A stretch of 64,000 nt of DNA from Schistosoma mansoni (GCF_000237925.1 NW_017386003.1:193720-257719), one strand, 5' to 3'. Numbered from the stretch's first letter, positions 11,401 to 25,400 are shown. Notes: generated from the sequence alone by a model not told the origin. Numbers and translations are program-made.

Positions 11401-12383
11401 CATTAATCTTATCACTGAAAGTCTATACTTATTCTAAACTGTGATGATTGTAAACCTATAGCCAACTTAATAAAGTTAGCTAACCATATAAAAAAGAATA
11501 TTCTTTGTAAATTCTTCCGCCTACTTTTTTAATTATTTCATTCGTATTTACTGTTTCGTGACGGGTCGAAATTTTCTCAAGATCAAGTGACAAATTGTTT
11601 TCATTCAGCCATAGAATTAAACCTCATCGTTTATGGGTGCATACCATGGTTCCCTTCCAGTTGTTGTCAGTATAAAGTATTAGACATCTTTTTTAATGAG
11701 AAATTACTGACCCTAACCCTAACTATTGTAGCAATTTACCACTTATTATACTCAAGACAGGTCATATTATGTAAAAATTATCTTACGATCTACACAATTG
11801 TCCAAAATGTGATAAACTTTAGAAACAAGAAAAAAAACTGATAACATTTAGTCAACATAATCATTATTGTTTTGTTTGTTTGTTGACACTGGTTGTCATT
11901 AGTTAATTTAATTATTTTTTTTCTTAACAAACATAAATGACTCATACTATTTCCAGTTGACCAGAGGGACAGAGGGAGGGAGAAACAAAGAAATTACACA
12001 AAAATGCTCAGACTAATAAATATGATTGATTTGCATTTAATTAACGAAAATTTCAAAAAATCGTTTTTTTCTCAAAAGGTAATGGATAAATAAGATAAAC
12101 GAAGGTTTTGGGTGGGTTATGGTGACATGAAATCCACCTCAGATTAGATGATTCTAGGAAGCTACAAACAAGGTTACTTATGATTATCCACAGACTAAAT
12201 ATCATTATGTGTACTATTGAAAACTATTAAGATAATGGATTTTGCTGGGAATTTTGGATTTGAAGTAAAGAACTGTCGAACAACTGAAGACTTTGGAATA
12301 ATATGTAAATGTTTTAATCCTATTTTAGGAACTCCTATACTGAGTCAAACTTTGAACTTATTTGTCTCACTATCCGGATGATA
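8474..12383. other. long featureless AT-rich stretch
   Basis: I read through this region and found no splice-bounded frame, domain, tRNA or ribozyme. The short frames at 9854-10075, 10410-10726 and 11587-11841 show no recognisable motif. A telomere-like CCTAACCCTAAC occurs at about 11711-11722. Confidence 0.4.
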
Positions 12384-12388
12384 GATAC

Positions 12389-12659
12389 TGTGATGAAAGA
12401 GAACACAAGTGGGGACGATCAAATATATTTTAATACAAAATTATAAAATATTTTAATAAAATTTGCGAACTACATAGTAAATACCTCATTTACAAAATGT
12501 CAATCAATCATTTCAGACTTTATTGTTTTTTTCATTTCAACACCAATCACTTGCTGTTCTTTTTTCTTCGATCTTTTTAGCCTTTTGCCACCAAGCATTT
12601 TACTTTCTATTGATGATACATACTACTTATATCTGTCGACATCAGTAGCAAACGCCGCA
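12389..12659 (-). mobile_element. solo LTR (271 bp) with 5-bp target duplication
   Basis: TG..CA ends are flanked by GATAC at 12384-12388 and 12660-12664. It aligns along its length with 50110-50385 and with the complement of 45723-46024. Shared blocks are CAAAATGTCAATCAAT and CTTATATCTGTCGACATCAG. Orientation is arbitrary because no internal region remains. Family unknown; fossil. Confidence 0.7.
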
Positions 12660-12664
12660 GATAC

Positions 12665-15489
12665 CCTTAGAGAAATGAATCAGGAAGTCAATGGTTTGCA
12701 TTTCAAACTTCTGTCGATTCTGAATGAATAGTAAGTTTATTATTCTCTGATCTATTCACCAGGTCAGCAAGGTTCATAGTAAAGTGAAGAGATTAGTTTT
12801 GAAGCTATCCTTTTCTTTCTCATCTATATTTACTGTATCTTATCTATGTTCTTCAGACACTGACGATACGATTTGAAACCTTTCCATTTTCTCTTGTGTT
12901 TCATTGACCTTATAATAAATTATTTTTAACATCTTAACAACAACCCATACATACTTATGTAATTTAATCATGTTCATTTTGTTCCTCGTATTTCATCTAT
13001 GATGAATAGTTTTTTTTGTTTTAATCATGTCATCATATTTTAGACTAATACTTGCTTATAATATCTTTTTTTTCACTATAGCACTTTGTTACCATAGCAA
13101 CAAACAAAAAATAAACTGAAAAACTAAACAAATTATCTTATCAAATATATTACAGACACGAGTACAATATTTAAAATGTTAATTTTTAAAATCTCATATT
13201 CAGTGTGTTCAATAAGTCTTAGATATTGTTTACCTTAACTTTTCTCATTCATGTAATCCAGTTATAAAGCTCTATACATATGAATTGATCATTCAGTCTA
13301 ATGTGTTTATTGATCGAACATTGCAATTGATTAATTCATAGGTGTATACCCATCATCGACAAACTGATTTTCATAAAACGAAAAAAAGTGTTTTGTCTTT
13401 TCTTATAATTATCATCATTAGTAATATATAAACATAGTGTTGTTTTTTTTCTGAATTACTTTTTTAGTGCATTTCTTTATTGTTTAACATGTGAAGATGT
13501 GGAAACTCTTAGAGTTTGAGATATGTAACAAATCAATAGTTGACACCACCTAATTCATAATTTTTTTAATCTTAAAATGTGATTGGAATTGTTAGAACAC
13601 TAAATAACAAATGGTGGGTTTTTTAAATTTTTTAAAAATGTGTATTGCACATGTATTATGGTATGTTGGTAACGAGCTGTAAAAAGGAATTTGAAAATGA
13701 TACATTTTCATGTAACCTAATTGAAGCTGTGAAGGAGGTGATGGGAACAATAAGTGTGGATTATTCCTGAATATTGAAGTTTGAATTGTGTTATAAATAA
13801 TGTGAACCAATAGACAAATTGAGATTAGTGAGTTGTTTAAGGGACTTCATGAAATCAAGAAATAAACTCACTTACCTCAGGCGATCAATTATGTTGATCA
13901 GAAAGAATAATTTTTTGAATTACAAGGGATTACAGTGTTCCACTGTAGTATAATATGACAATCCACTTTGAGTTATACATCTTATTATGTTAGTATAGAC
14001 GATCGTTATGATGATCGTTCAATAACAACATCAGCGAGGGAGAACTATCAAGGAGAAATAGAACAATTTTTCTATCTGAATTTGTGACCGTTCAACAATA
14101 TGCACTTATAATTTGAGGCAAAGCAGTCACTTTCTTATGAAAAGTAACTTCAGTCATCAAAATACTTGTATTAGTTGTCAAAAACGCACTATCCACCATA
14201 GTTAAAGATTATATCCCACCTAAATCTATGTTCATCGCTGAGAACTCTTAGAAATCAAAAAGAACCCAGTTTTGGTAGATGTTTTGTCCTAATTTGAAAA
14301 GTTATTAACAAAGTTTATCCTTTATGTTCAGATTTCTTGTATTGAACACTATGATATTCATACAGTAAATTTATATCCAGTATCACATTGAAACTTCGAG
14401 ATATCAGATTAGAAGCTAGTCACTAGTAAACGCACATTTACCATTAAGTTAGATAGTTTTGAAGAGATTTCGTATGGTTTGAAATTCTTTTTTTAAAATA
14501 GACGCATACTACTTAATTGTGATTGATAGCATTAGATAATTGTCATACTCCATATCATGAAGTCATTGTAGTTTTGATAATGTGTAACATTGGGTTTTGA
14601 ATAATTATTTGAAAGTAAACGATCTGATCTTAAGATCTGAAACTTTTGGGTTAGGTTCCTAGTGAGGTTGTGTGTGATTATTGGTGAGGAAGAGATCTCA
14701 AAAATTTACGAAACAGTGTTATAATTTAGCATAACAATATATAACGTTTATCAATTGAACATTTAAAAACAGCTTGTAAGTTATCCGTAACCTAAAGAAT
14801 CAATTATGGGATATTATAGTTTGAGAATTTCACATAAGCAATCATTTTATGCTTTCTCATACTTGTCTCTATTCTCTCAGAAGAACTTTACTCAACGTCA
14901 TTTATAATATTATTAGCTCACAAAGAATCCTCCCAGCCCATGGGAATCCAGGAAACACTGAATGTATAGAAGAAAGGTCTTACGAACAATGTATTATTTT
15001 TTAGAAAAACCGATATTTCATACTTTCAGAAACTTCCTGGCATGGTTGTCTTCAAATATATAGCGTGAATACCTAAAGTGATCTTGCAGCGTCCTTAATT
15101 AGATTACTTGTGAACAATATATTATCACAGTAATTAGATTTTATCTAATTTAGCCACTCCAATTTGTATGTGAGTTTGTGTGAGAGGAGCGATCGATGGT
15201 TTGTATTTATTGGAAAATTTCACTGATTTCACCCTAAATGTGGTTGTGACGAAGGAGCTACTTATTTCAACACGAGTAGTATGACAGTAACAATATTATT
15301 TCTATTTGGCGTTGGTTTAGAATAGCACTCCTATCATTTGCGCTATTCGTATAGGAAAAAAACGTTTCTTATGCATCATTCATTGTTTTAATTCATTATG
15401 CTAAAAATAATCTGAGTTATCAAGTTTCATAATTAAGTGTTAGTTCATATATAAGAACTCTCGTCTAAATTAGAGCGAATAGTTTCACA
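12665..15489. other. AT-rich DNA, nothing recognised
   Basis: No coding or RNA feature is supported. The minus-strand frame at 13592-13810 has no motif. Confidence 0.4.
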
Positions 15490-15572
15490 GTATTTGAGCG
15501 CCGAGTTGATGTAAGACATTAAATAGGAATAATATATATTTGTAAAATCTCAGCGAATGAATTTGTAGTAAA

Positions 15573-15616
15573 TCCAACGTTTCGCCTGGCAATCTGGTCC
15601 AAGCTTTTTCAAGGAA
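15573..15616 (-). ncRNA. hammerhead-like motif at the Penelope-like element end (degenerate)
   Basis: On the minus strand GCTTGG pairs with CCAGGC, followed by GAAACGTTGG. The upstream core reads TTGAAAA where CTGANGA is expected. Penelope-like elements are known to carry hammerheads in their terminal repeats. This copy keeps the stem II fold and GAAA but not the whole core, so it is probably inactive. Confidence 0.5.
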
Positions 15617-16105
15617 TTATAATCAAACATCAAAATTATCGAATATAAATAGGTACATGATTCTCCGAGTTCATTATACACTGAATAGGTCATCCAATCA
15701 ACGTTAAAAATGTCTAAACTAGGTATGTGTAAGGGATGTGTGATGTGAAATGATAAGCGTTAATATAACATATTGTATAGAAAACGTAAGTGGTGAGAGG
15801 AAAAATTACATTCACATTAGATATTGTCTCTTACCAGTGAATTTATAGGGAAACATACAATTTGTAATATATGATATGAATAATATCTGTCACAGCATGT
15901 ATAAAATGAAGATAATTAAACAAAATAAAAATAAAAGAGTGAAATTTGAAGAGTGTAATTTTGAAACTGAATGTATGTGTCATTTTTAATGTTCCAGTTA
16001 ATTGTTTAACAATTTCCGATAAGACAACTGATTAGAATCATTGAATGCAATTGTTGTCATTTAGATAATACGAGATAGATAAAAAACGTTAAGGAGTTCA
16101 GGTTT

Positions 16106-16490
16106 TTATTTATTAAGGATTAGCTGCCATGGCACTGCTAATTGTATTCCATCTCTCCTATTAATATTGTTTGGATTAGCCCAAATGTATAGGGCTTCAG
16201 CTGTTTGTCTTTCCTTGTAAGATTTGAAATCTTTTTGAAGGATTTTTGTGTGAACGAAATCAATTGTATGACCCGATTCTATCGAGCGTAATGCTATCGC
16301 TGATTTGCTCTCCAGTTTCCTTACATTATCTGAGGATTCAGGAATGTGTTTCAAGCATTGTTTGTGTTCCTTCACCCTCACATTCAGTTGTCTTGATGTT
16401 TCACCTACATACGTTGCATTACAGTCACTACATCTGATTTCATAGACACAATTTTGTTGTTCTTCTTTGTGAATTGGATCTTGTGTGTTA
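16106..16490 (-). pseudogene. GIY-YIG endonuclease end of a Penelope-like protein
   Basis: About 128 codons read openly to a stop at the left. The first third holds CVYEIRCSDCNATYVGETSR, which combines the paired cysteines and the TYVG form of the GIY-YIG motif that follow the reverse transcriptase in Penelope-like elements. RVKEH and a SAIALRSIESGHTIDF segment follow, the latter resembling the usual A.H....H.IDF region. In the full element this domain nicks target DNA. Here it is detached from any reverse transcriptase. Confidence 0.8.
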
Positions 16491-16500
16491 GTTCTTTCTT

Positions 16501-18544
16501 ATGACGGGAACATTTTTTAAATTCATATATTCTCATGAAAGCTGTATCTTGTGTCAATCAGCGTTTTAGCTAATTTACAATGGATTCCATTCGTCTTAGA
16601 ATGATTTCCATCGTTCGTAATTAAAGGTTATTATGGACTCAACTGATAACCCAACTACAATCAATTACCATAGATTTTAAGACACTAACAACAGAAAATG
16701 AAGTTGACATATTAATTTAAGGACAAAACAAAATTATTTTAAGATACGTTTCATCAAGAAATTACATCAACTGGGGTATTGCTGAAAACTTGCGAGACAC
16801 TAGTTGAGTTATCTCTTTGTAGTTTCTGAAACTTACTAATGGAGTTTACAGTTAATTGATGTTATTTAAATGAACTAATTAACTGATCAAGTAGATCCCT
16901 ATCGTATTGTTCATCGTGTTTGCAGAAATAGTATTTCCAAACCGAATTTGAATATAATTATGCTTCTTGTTTACTTTTCTGTCAAGCGTTTGATGACTGG
17001 AGCTCGTCACTAGAACAGTCAGTATCATTTTGATTTATGTATACTTTCAAGAGAAACTGAATCTATAACACAGATTACTGTTAACTAAAGACTGACATCT
17101 AAGTCTGATGGTATGAACTACATCGGATTTATGAAAAAAACCCATTAAATACCCTATGTATTTAAAGGTAGAACTGATTCGTTCTTTTTTTCTTAATTAT
17201 ACCAGCCTGTCACTCGCCTTTTTCGGTGAATTCGTACTGACTATCTCCACTTGATGTAGTCCTTACTCAGATACTGCAATAACAAAAGTGGATGTCCAGA
17301 ATTTATATCAGGTTGATGTATACGAATATAATGGGAAGCAGATAAATTAGGGATCGAAATTTCAACCTCGTGGACAATAAAACAAACATTTCTCTACTTT
17401 AAACGTTGCTTCATACTGCTACATAGTTTGATTAATCTTATTGGATAGTTTATTGTGTAGATGAACCAATTATTCATCAGTTTTTTCACTGTGATTTTAG
17501 AATGGATAAAATGTAGATAAAAAGTTACAATTTTGTAATTTTTTACAGTCGCAATCTAGAGAGTCGCCTATTGAGATGAGATAACTGTCCAATATTTTCT
17601 AAATTCCAGTGGTTGGCTATTTAAATCAGTCCGTGATGTAATATTATAAATTTATCAATCTTCATAATCGCTCTAAACCATAATATTCACAACTGAATAA
17701 AATTTCCCACAAATAAATAAGTTCAGAGCTTATTTTACATGACCAGCTTAGTAATAACGCTAAATTTGAAATATTGCAATCAATGAAGGGTAAACGAATT
17801 AGATCTTTTTTATCGATTCCTAAACACTACTAAGTCATTAATTTAAAGGAAACCGGTATTCAAAATTGTTTCTAGTTGATAGGTAAGTGAACATTTGATG
17901 AAACTTTATGGTATGTCTTCTGCATGTTCCTTGCAATATCGTTTTTTTTCTAAATAAATGGGAAGGATATTGTGAAAATATAGTTGCTTTTTGATTTATT
18001 ACAAAATAATTAATGAGCCTACTTAAGGTTAAATATGTTGAATATTGAACTGACTTATTTTTAACATAGAAAGTAGAGATATGTCTTGCATTAAATTACT
18101 ATTTCATTCCATTCATCTGTTGACTTGTTCTTAATATGAATTTGAAAGCTTTAATATTTCGATCATTATTCGAAAGAGGATGAGATACCAAATTAATAAC
18201 ATTATGGACTGAATTTTGAACAATCTTTGTTTACATATATGTATTTCCTGTTAACAGCTTCAATGAAGCTATCATAATACAAACTATTTAGAATAAATAG
18301 TTTGTGGCTAAAAGTGGGCTTCATGAGGCTCCTTTCATCCTCATTGAGAATCGTCAGTTGAATATAACTACACGCTAGTGTCGGTGTTTACGTACATTCT
18401 GAATTTCACCCTTGAATGTAATGAATTTATTCTAAATGACTTGTAGTAAAACGAGTATTTGTACAATCTTCATGAAACTCAGAGAAATCAACAAAATATG
18501 ACCGAAATCCACTTTCAAATATCAACAACGACATAGCTCAAACT
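16501..18544. other. AT-rich DNA, nothing recognised
   Basis: No supported feature. Confidence 0.4.
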
Positions 18545-18765
18545 GTTCTTGAAAATGACATAAACGCCACACCCGTTGAACAAACTAGCAACTATCTAGA
18601 TTCAGCAACTTGCGTTTAGAGTTTGAACTGAAAGTTATTGGTTCTGACTATTGATGTGAACATCACCACAGACACAGATACATCCAGGTGATAAATCACA
18701 AATAAGATGGAATGCAAGTTCTAGATTCTGTTGCTAACCACAGTCTATCTAAGCTGAATAATTTA
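18545..18765 (+). mobile_element. ribozyme SINE, short form, old copy
   Basis: The order matches the family: CAACTATCTAGATTCAGCAACTTGCG, GTTTGAACTGAAAG, ACATCCAGGTGATAAATCACA, then TGCTAACCACAGTCTATCT. The Pol III boxes and ribozyme core are eroded (GGTGATAA for CTGACGA), so it is dead. Confidence 0.65.
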
Positions 18766-21345
18766 TGTCAATGTTACCATTACAGATACCTCCATTAAAT
18801 GAGTAGTAGGTTTTGAAACTTAAGTAAAAAACTAGTCATTAGTATGATTCCAGTCACTTGGCTCCATCATAAAATCAGCATAGCTTAATGACAAAATTTG
18901 TGGTAAATAATATTATTTGATAAAATGTCAATAATAGGAAATAGTTGAATATATTTTATCTGTTTATAAATTGACAGAAATTTGTGTATAGTGTTGTATT
19001 TTTAAATCTCTGCCTTCTACTTCATTTGTGATTTCCCTCTTTTTATTCCTGCTTGTAATTACAATATTTCTCATTCTTTTAAGCCATCTATGTTTTCTCT
19101 AACGCTTTGTTTTCTTCTACATCTAGTTTGTCTTATACGATTTATTACTTCTTACGAATAAACTTGATTGTCATAGGATTTGATCAGTGTCGTTTAATCT
19201 GACTGTACAGAGCGGTCATTCTAGTCATTTATTTGGTTACGTGACTTTTTACTTTGGCTGTTTAACAGGCCTAGTTCAAACACCTGGATCATTTTGGATT
19301 CTTGGTATTCACTGGATTTTGTGGTGGCAAGTACCATAATTGAAGGTTGTTAATTTAATACCTTAATTGTATTTGTTTTTTATAGTGCATCATTTGTACC
19401 ATTTGGAACTTTCTTTTTTATCATTTAACGTCATTAGCCATCAGTTTGATAACCTACGTTCTAAATATTAACGTTTCATTACCATTAACCATATATTACC
19501 GAAGATATTTAACAGGAATGAACTGATATCTGTCGGAAAACAACTGAATTTCTAGTTATAACTGGACAGCTATTTTGTTGTGCTTTGTGTGTTCAACACT
19601 ATCAACAGATGGAAATATACATTACTGACGATCTTTGAGGAATTTCAAAATGAACTTTTGAAAGTATAGTCAGTCGTCAGTCAATCAGAATTCAAGTGAC
19701 ATAAGGGAATAAGTCAATATACGAAAAAGCTTAGGGTTAGAATCAGGAATTCGGATGAAGAGTTAGGGTTTAGAAAATGCTTACGATCATATTGGAAAGT
19801 ATGTAGGGAGATAGTTCTTTGATTTTAAAAATCAAGTGACTTTATGCTAATTTCAAACAATCATAATTTATAGTAACATGTCTATCAATTTTAAGCATCT
19901 TTCTAACGAAATGTTGGTATGTGTCACTTAGATTTTGATAAGATGTAATGTGTTGATCATCGTATTTTGAATTCCACTTAAGAATCCAGTAGTTACTTTC
20001 TAACATCTAATTACTTCCTTATCAAAGTATGCTTATACCAATGCACCAATGTTTTGATAAATTGTTCAACAGAAAAGCTTTGGGGTTCCTTGTCAATAAA
20101 ACAACAAATTTAGCTAATGATCAAGCAAGTAAATGAGATATATAACTCAATGTGTTTAGACATAGTTTTCATTAAGATTGGATGTAAAGTAAACTTTCTT
20201 CTATTGTTTTTACCTTTTCCTATGGGTTATGTAAATCTCAGTGTTTCCTATTGAAGACACTGGTTATTGTTCAATCATAACATTTATCGATTACAATTGA
20301 AAAAAAATCATTTCCATATTATAGGCTAATGTTCACTTAAAGGAATTACTGATATCAAGGAAACACTTGACATATTCAATCTGTATTTAATATGCATACT
20401 TATCATTTGATTAAGTTTTTCTTTTATCAAATTGTACTTTTGTTACAATAAATAACAGATTAGTACTTTATTATGTAATAGTCAATTTTAAAAAAAAGAA
20501 GTACTTAAGCCTGTAATAAGATAATTCATACTCTTTTCAATCATTGGCTGTTTATCATTAACCAATTGAAAGTTAATCATATTTTTAATCATACACAAGA
20601 AGGTACTTTATTCAAATAAAATAGAAATCAGTGAATGGGAGAAGTTATTTCATTATTGAAGGATTAGCTTTTCACAATTTCAAATTAAAAAAAAAACCAA
20701 CAATCTGAACAACAATTTTCATGATTTAAGCAATACAGGTAAATACAAATATGCTTTCTTATAGAGAAATTTCTTTTTTATATGTAACTATAGTAACTGA
20801 CTTTTTGTGTTGTATATGTACACATGTGTGTGTTTGAGTATATGTAGTTGAATATCTGAATACCTTGACAACCGGATAAGTAAACTATTCAACATTTGTA
20901 CTTATTTTTAGCACATATCATTTTATCTATTCGTGACTGGATTCATCTCATTTTTTGTAGTCAGATGAAAATTCTCAAATAGTATTAGAGTGAAGAAAAT
21001 ATCTCTACTGTTCAGTATTGTACTAACTAACCAATCATTATTAAAAAGGACTAGGTCATGAATAGAAAAGAAAAGATTTAAATTTAAGTATATAAACATT
21101 TTTAGAATGAGTTGTTAATTTGTTGTTTAATATACTTATATCATTTTATGATGCTTAATGGGAATAATGTTAGAAAATATTTCAATTGGAAGTAAGAATA
21201 TCATTTATATTTGTTTAAATTATTTATTGATAGGGAGAATAAGACAATTTATTTAGTACTTTTAATCGGTTAATTACGTAATGGTAGGTAAACAGTTTTT
21301 AACTGAAGATTTTTATGATTGTTGAAATGTATTTGAGTAAAATAA
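18766..21345. other. AT-rich DNA; possible eroded MITE at 19640-19800
   Basis: GCTTAGGGTTAGAATC and AGAGTTAGGGTTTAG near 19730-19770 resemble the telomere-like core of the MITE family at 6940, 27378 and 57941. The ends are not recognisable. Nothing else is supported. Confidence 0.3.
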
Positions 21346-21495
21346 TGTGGATGTGCACTGCTGAGGAGTCCCATAATAGGACGAAATGGCTATCCAGTGC
21401 TTCCAGGTTTTCCATGGTGGTCTAGCTTCAATTGACTCACGCTTTCAACTATGAAAATACTAAATCTCCACAAAACCCCCTCTGATAATAATACT
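21346..21495 (+). mobile_element. ribozyme SINE, long form, 5'-truncated, with start of a tandem unit
   Basis: The copy begins just before the ribozyme and runs to GACTCACGCTTTCAACTATG. It then continues into AAATCTCCACAAAACCCCCTC at 21461-21481, the block that opens the full unit at 947. A 3' end joined to the next 5' end implies a head-to-tail tandem source. Confidence 0.75.
21355..21400 (+). ncRNA. hammerhead ribozyme, intact core
   Basis: Stem I is GCACTG against CAGTGC (perfect). The core is CTGAGGA and GAAA. Stem II is GTCC against GGAC. The cut triplet is ATC rather than GTC, which still fits the NUH rule. Confidence 0.8.
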
Positions 21496-21642
21496 AAAAA
21501 CCCATTCATTCTTGCCTGAGTTGTATAAAAAAAGTAGTTAATTCACATAGTTGGACATTGAACAATTTATTGAATACTAGAGTTTATTGTTCTACCACAA
21601 CATTATCGATATATATAGATAAACAAACAAGAAGTTGTTATA

Positions 21643-21768
21643 AGCAAAGATGGATGGTGGCTAGTAGTGGAATATAGGACGCGCGTTTTGTCCTATTTGG
21701 GACTCGTCAGCTGGATGTACTGCACCTCAGAGTTGATGTTCACTCTGGGACTCGAACCCAGTACCGTT
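21643..21768 (-). mobile_element. ribozyme SINE, short form, 5'-truncated
   Basis: The minus-strand end GCAAAGATGGATGGTGGCTAG is at the left and a box B complement (GGGACTCGAACCC) is near 21748-21760. Box A is missing. The hammerhead at 21672-21716 keeps CTGACGA and both stems, but GAAA has become AAAA, which should abolish cleavage. Confidence 0.75.
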
Positions 21769-22316
21769 GGTTATATGAAAGTAGAATAAAAGTAGATGAA
21801 TTAGAAAGGAAGAATTATCTCGTTTAAATTTGGCAAATTTGAAAATAGTCAAAAGTTGATATCTATAATACTTAAATAGAATATTGCATTATTATAGATT
21901 GAATCAAAATGTAAATACTTCGTGATATTTATGAATCATATTCGTCAGAGATTGATCTTAGTTGAGACGCTATTGTAAATCATCTTAACATGGAACTCCT
22001 CGGTCCTGGCTGTTCTTGACTTCACTAATACGAGAATCCATAGCGGTTCACTCATCATCCATTAGAGGATCGAAATTAGGACTTCCACGCCTTTTGGTGA
22101 GTCGATATTCAGCGTTTCATATCTCAAATAAAAGTGACTTAGTTTAGTTTAAGCATTGTAATGTATCATATTAACACTAAGTAATTGCCCAGTGGTCCGT
22201 GGTTTCCAGTGATTGTTTACGTTAACCTATTTCATAATGTGAATTATGGTTAAATCGAATAATCCCTAAAAGCTATTTGTGTTATCGAATTCTTCACTTA
22301 ATCTTAAAATTTTTAG

Positions 22317-22410
22317 ATGAATCCTTCCGATGAAAAAGAAACGAAAGATGAAACAGCACAACCAGTTAGCAGACAAGATAGTCAAATTCTAAAAGAAAGT
22401 GTCATTAAAA
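22317..22410 (+). CDS. exon 1 of the EF-hand gene
   Basis: The ATG sits immediately after TTTTTAG, so this is bounded by a 3' splice site. Either a 5' UTR exon or the trans-spliced leader joins here. The exon codes for 31 residues starting MNPSDEKETKDETAQPV, a charged, probably disordered tail, then QILKESVIK. It ends at AAAA|GTATGT in phase 1. Confidence 0.7.
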
Positions 22411-25400
22411 GTATGTGACTAATGAAAGCTCATTTAGAGATGAATAGTAAAACATTTCTGTTCGACAACATTTTTAGAATGTGGTATTGTTTAGTTAATG
22501 GTCGAGTAATTTGGTATGGTTTTGTTATTTTCTCATCAGAATTAGGGGGCTGTGAGCTTTATCGCTGTTAGAGTAGTGGGATTCCACTGACTGCTAAGGG
22601 GTCCTATATTACGATAAAACAGGTGTCTGGTGTTTCCTGGTTTTAAATGGTACTCGATCTGAGATTAATAAGTGACGAATATCAATCCCTTCTAAAGATG
22701 TTCTAATCATCCCAATCTAAAATTTCACACACATGAATCTCATTTTAGTAGGTATATACTACATTGTAATGTACCTGTGAATATGTCAAATTACTTAATC
22801 AGTCAAATCTGTTTTCTGAAATAAATATTTAACTGAATTAGGAGACACAATAAATTCTCACCAGAAAATGTGTCTGAATCGAGAATTGGGATCTTGAGAA
22901 ACGCTGAAGAAACGAGGAGGAGACTGCTCAATTGTTTCCCATTAGTTCAGGTCTACTCATTATTGTGCTTTGTAATGGGTTTTCAAAGTTTTAATCAGAA
23001 TTTCGTTAATATTGGCGTTCAATAATGTTTAGAGTGAAACTGTCACTATAAGCAATGTTGATTGATTATTATTGTATTTTGTGAATTCGTTGAAGTTGAA
23101 AACTTATTCCCTTGAATTCTAACTAAGTGATCCCAAAGTATTATGCTCACGGTTGGTTTGAAATGTTCTTCGTTTGATTTCTTAAGAAGATGTGAGTAAG
23201 TATTGATCTTTAGTTCCAAACCAGGGATGCTTTGTCAGTTAATGTTATTTTGTAAGGGTGAATTGCTACAAACTATGTGAAATAACTAAGATTTGGTTAG
23301 ATTATAAACAACAGCTTTTGGTGCATCATTAAATAGTAATAACAATACTACTACTACTACTACTAATAATAATAATAATAATAATCTGAGTGATGAAGAA
23401 TGCAGTTCCCTACTCTTGAATACCTTTCTTTAAATTCCAAATCATTAGCTGAATGGTACTTGTGAGGGTCATTGGTAAAGAAATTATAGGAATTAGGTAG
23501 CTATAGTTTGGTGAATTAGTTTGTATATTTTTCAAACAGTTGTTTAATAGTATTATCATATGTAGGACTAGTTGTAAGCTTTCTTCCGACTCAATATTTG
23601 CTGATGTTATCTTATGCCATTCGTAAATTATAAGCCAACCAACCAAAAACAGTTGATCAGCTTTGTATCAGAAATGATCTAGTTATGCGTATCTGTCACG
23701 ATATACAAATAGTGTTGTATTATGTATTATGACCTTGTGTTATAAGCATATAATCACATGATTTACGAGTTTGAATATTAAAATGTATTTGTAATCCTTC
23801 ATTTTACTTTCTAATGTGCTGGTTGGATGTTTGAAAATGTGAAGATTTCCTTTGCTTAGTAATGGTGTAACAAATACGAAGTAATAGAGTTGGCAAATTT
23901 ATTGGTATGGGGGGAAGAATAAGAATACAACCTTATTGTACTTGCCACGAAATCTGAATGTCTACATGCGATCATATGTGTGAACACAGCGTAGTAAAAC
24001 ATATTTCTTAGAAAAGTATAAAAAATAGTTATCCAATGCTCCCGGGATGTTTGATTCTTCTCCAACCGACACCAAATAATAATTAATAGTCCTATCAAAA
24101 TGTACAAATGTTTCTTAAGAAAATTCTTATGGTAATTCATTGTTTGATATATTTGTATATTATTAGAAAGAGCTTCCTTCGAACTAATTCTTTTCAAAGA
24201 TGCATTACGTCATACATTAATTTTAGCTCGATAACTACTGAGAATTTCACAGAGTCTCTTTGTAAAGTTGTAGATGTATACGGTTGAGGAAGCTACACGA
24301 ACTGAGACGAAAGATAGCCAATTATTGAATCATGTTTAATTTTTCTTTGATTTCAATGTCTAGTCAGAATCGGTTAATTTTAATATAGGCTACCAACACA
24401 CAGAATTCATTGACATAGATCTCCTCCATTCACTACTGATCTTAATTTTCTTTTTTATGTAATTATAGGTATTTATGATTCACTTTCTTCGGCAAAAAGT
24501 CGAAAAGTCACTTTAAATCAAATATGTCGTTGTTTACAAATGCTTAATCAGTGTCCTACTTCAGCCACTTTGGATAAAATCTATTCTGATTATACACCTG
24601 AAGATATGGAAGGGATTGGACCAGGTAAGTTATTATAATTAAGTGTAATAGAGGAAAAGTATGAATTAATAAATTTTCTTAATGGTAAAATTACTGGATT
24701 CGAGTCCTGGTATTCAAAATAGGACGAAATACACATCCTAGATTTCTTAAATGATCACATTTCATTTATTTTATAAAAACTTATAACATAATGACTATCA
24801 AAAGCCAACTGTGTTGAACGCACATATGTTTAATTAAAACTAATCAAAAATCAGTCTTGAGCATCAACAATAACCTTTTCTAAATTACATGAGATTGCAT
24901 ACAAGATGTTTGTTGAAAATGGTTTTACATAATAATAATAATAATATAATAATAATAATAATAGCTATTATCATTACTATTTATTGATAGTCATCAACTG
25001 TCTTTTGTCGTGAATTAATATCGACTGTGAAACACATGAAGACCAGGTAGCAGTGGACAGTTGTTATGTCCATGTACGTAACTTCGCACTAAGGTGCACA
25101 GCGAAGAAAACCTAATACTGAAAATATTTTCTGACACATTTGTAAAAAGTTGTTGCCACAATCCTATATCACATATCAAACATGTTATAAAAAATAAGTT
25201 CAATCAAATTGACATTACGTAATAATAAACCCTTAACTGTAGATTTTATTCAATAAAGTCTTTATAGTCTATTGTCTGACTCATCTACCAAGCGAATTCC
25301 TAATGTTTGTAAGGTCTAAAGTAGACGGACGGAGAAAATGCAGTCTAATTATAAAGCCGGATTGTCAAACACAGAACAAAATCACTCAGACTAACTTGAA

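Larger units (their letters stand above)
15490..16500 (-). mobile_element. Penelope-like element, 3' part
   Basis: A minus-strand fragment runs from a GIY-YIG endonuclease end (16106-16490) through about 450 bp of non-coding 3' sequence to a terminal ribozyme-like motif near 15573. GCGCCGAG at about 15498-15505 is shared with 53438-53445 and suggests a common element end. The reverse transcriptase part is absent. It is a broken, 5'-truncated copy. Confidence 0.75.

Noticed and set aside
16246-16437. Plus-strand frame
   Set aside because: Antisense shadow of the Penelope-like endonuclease fragment.
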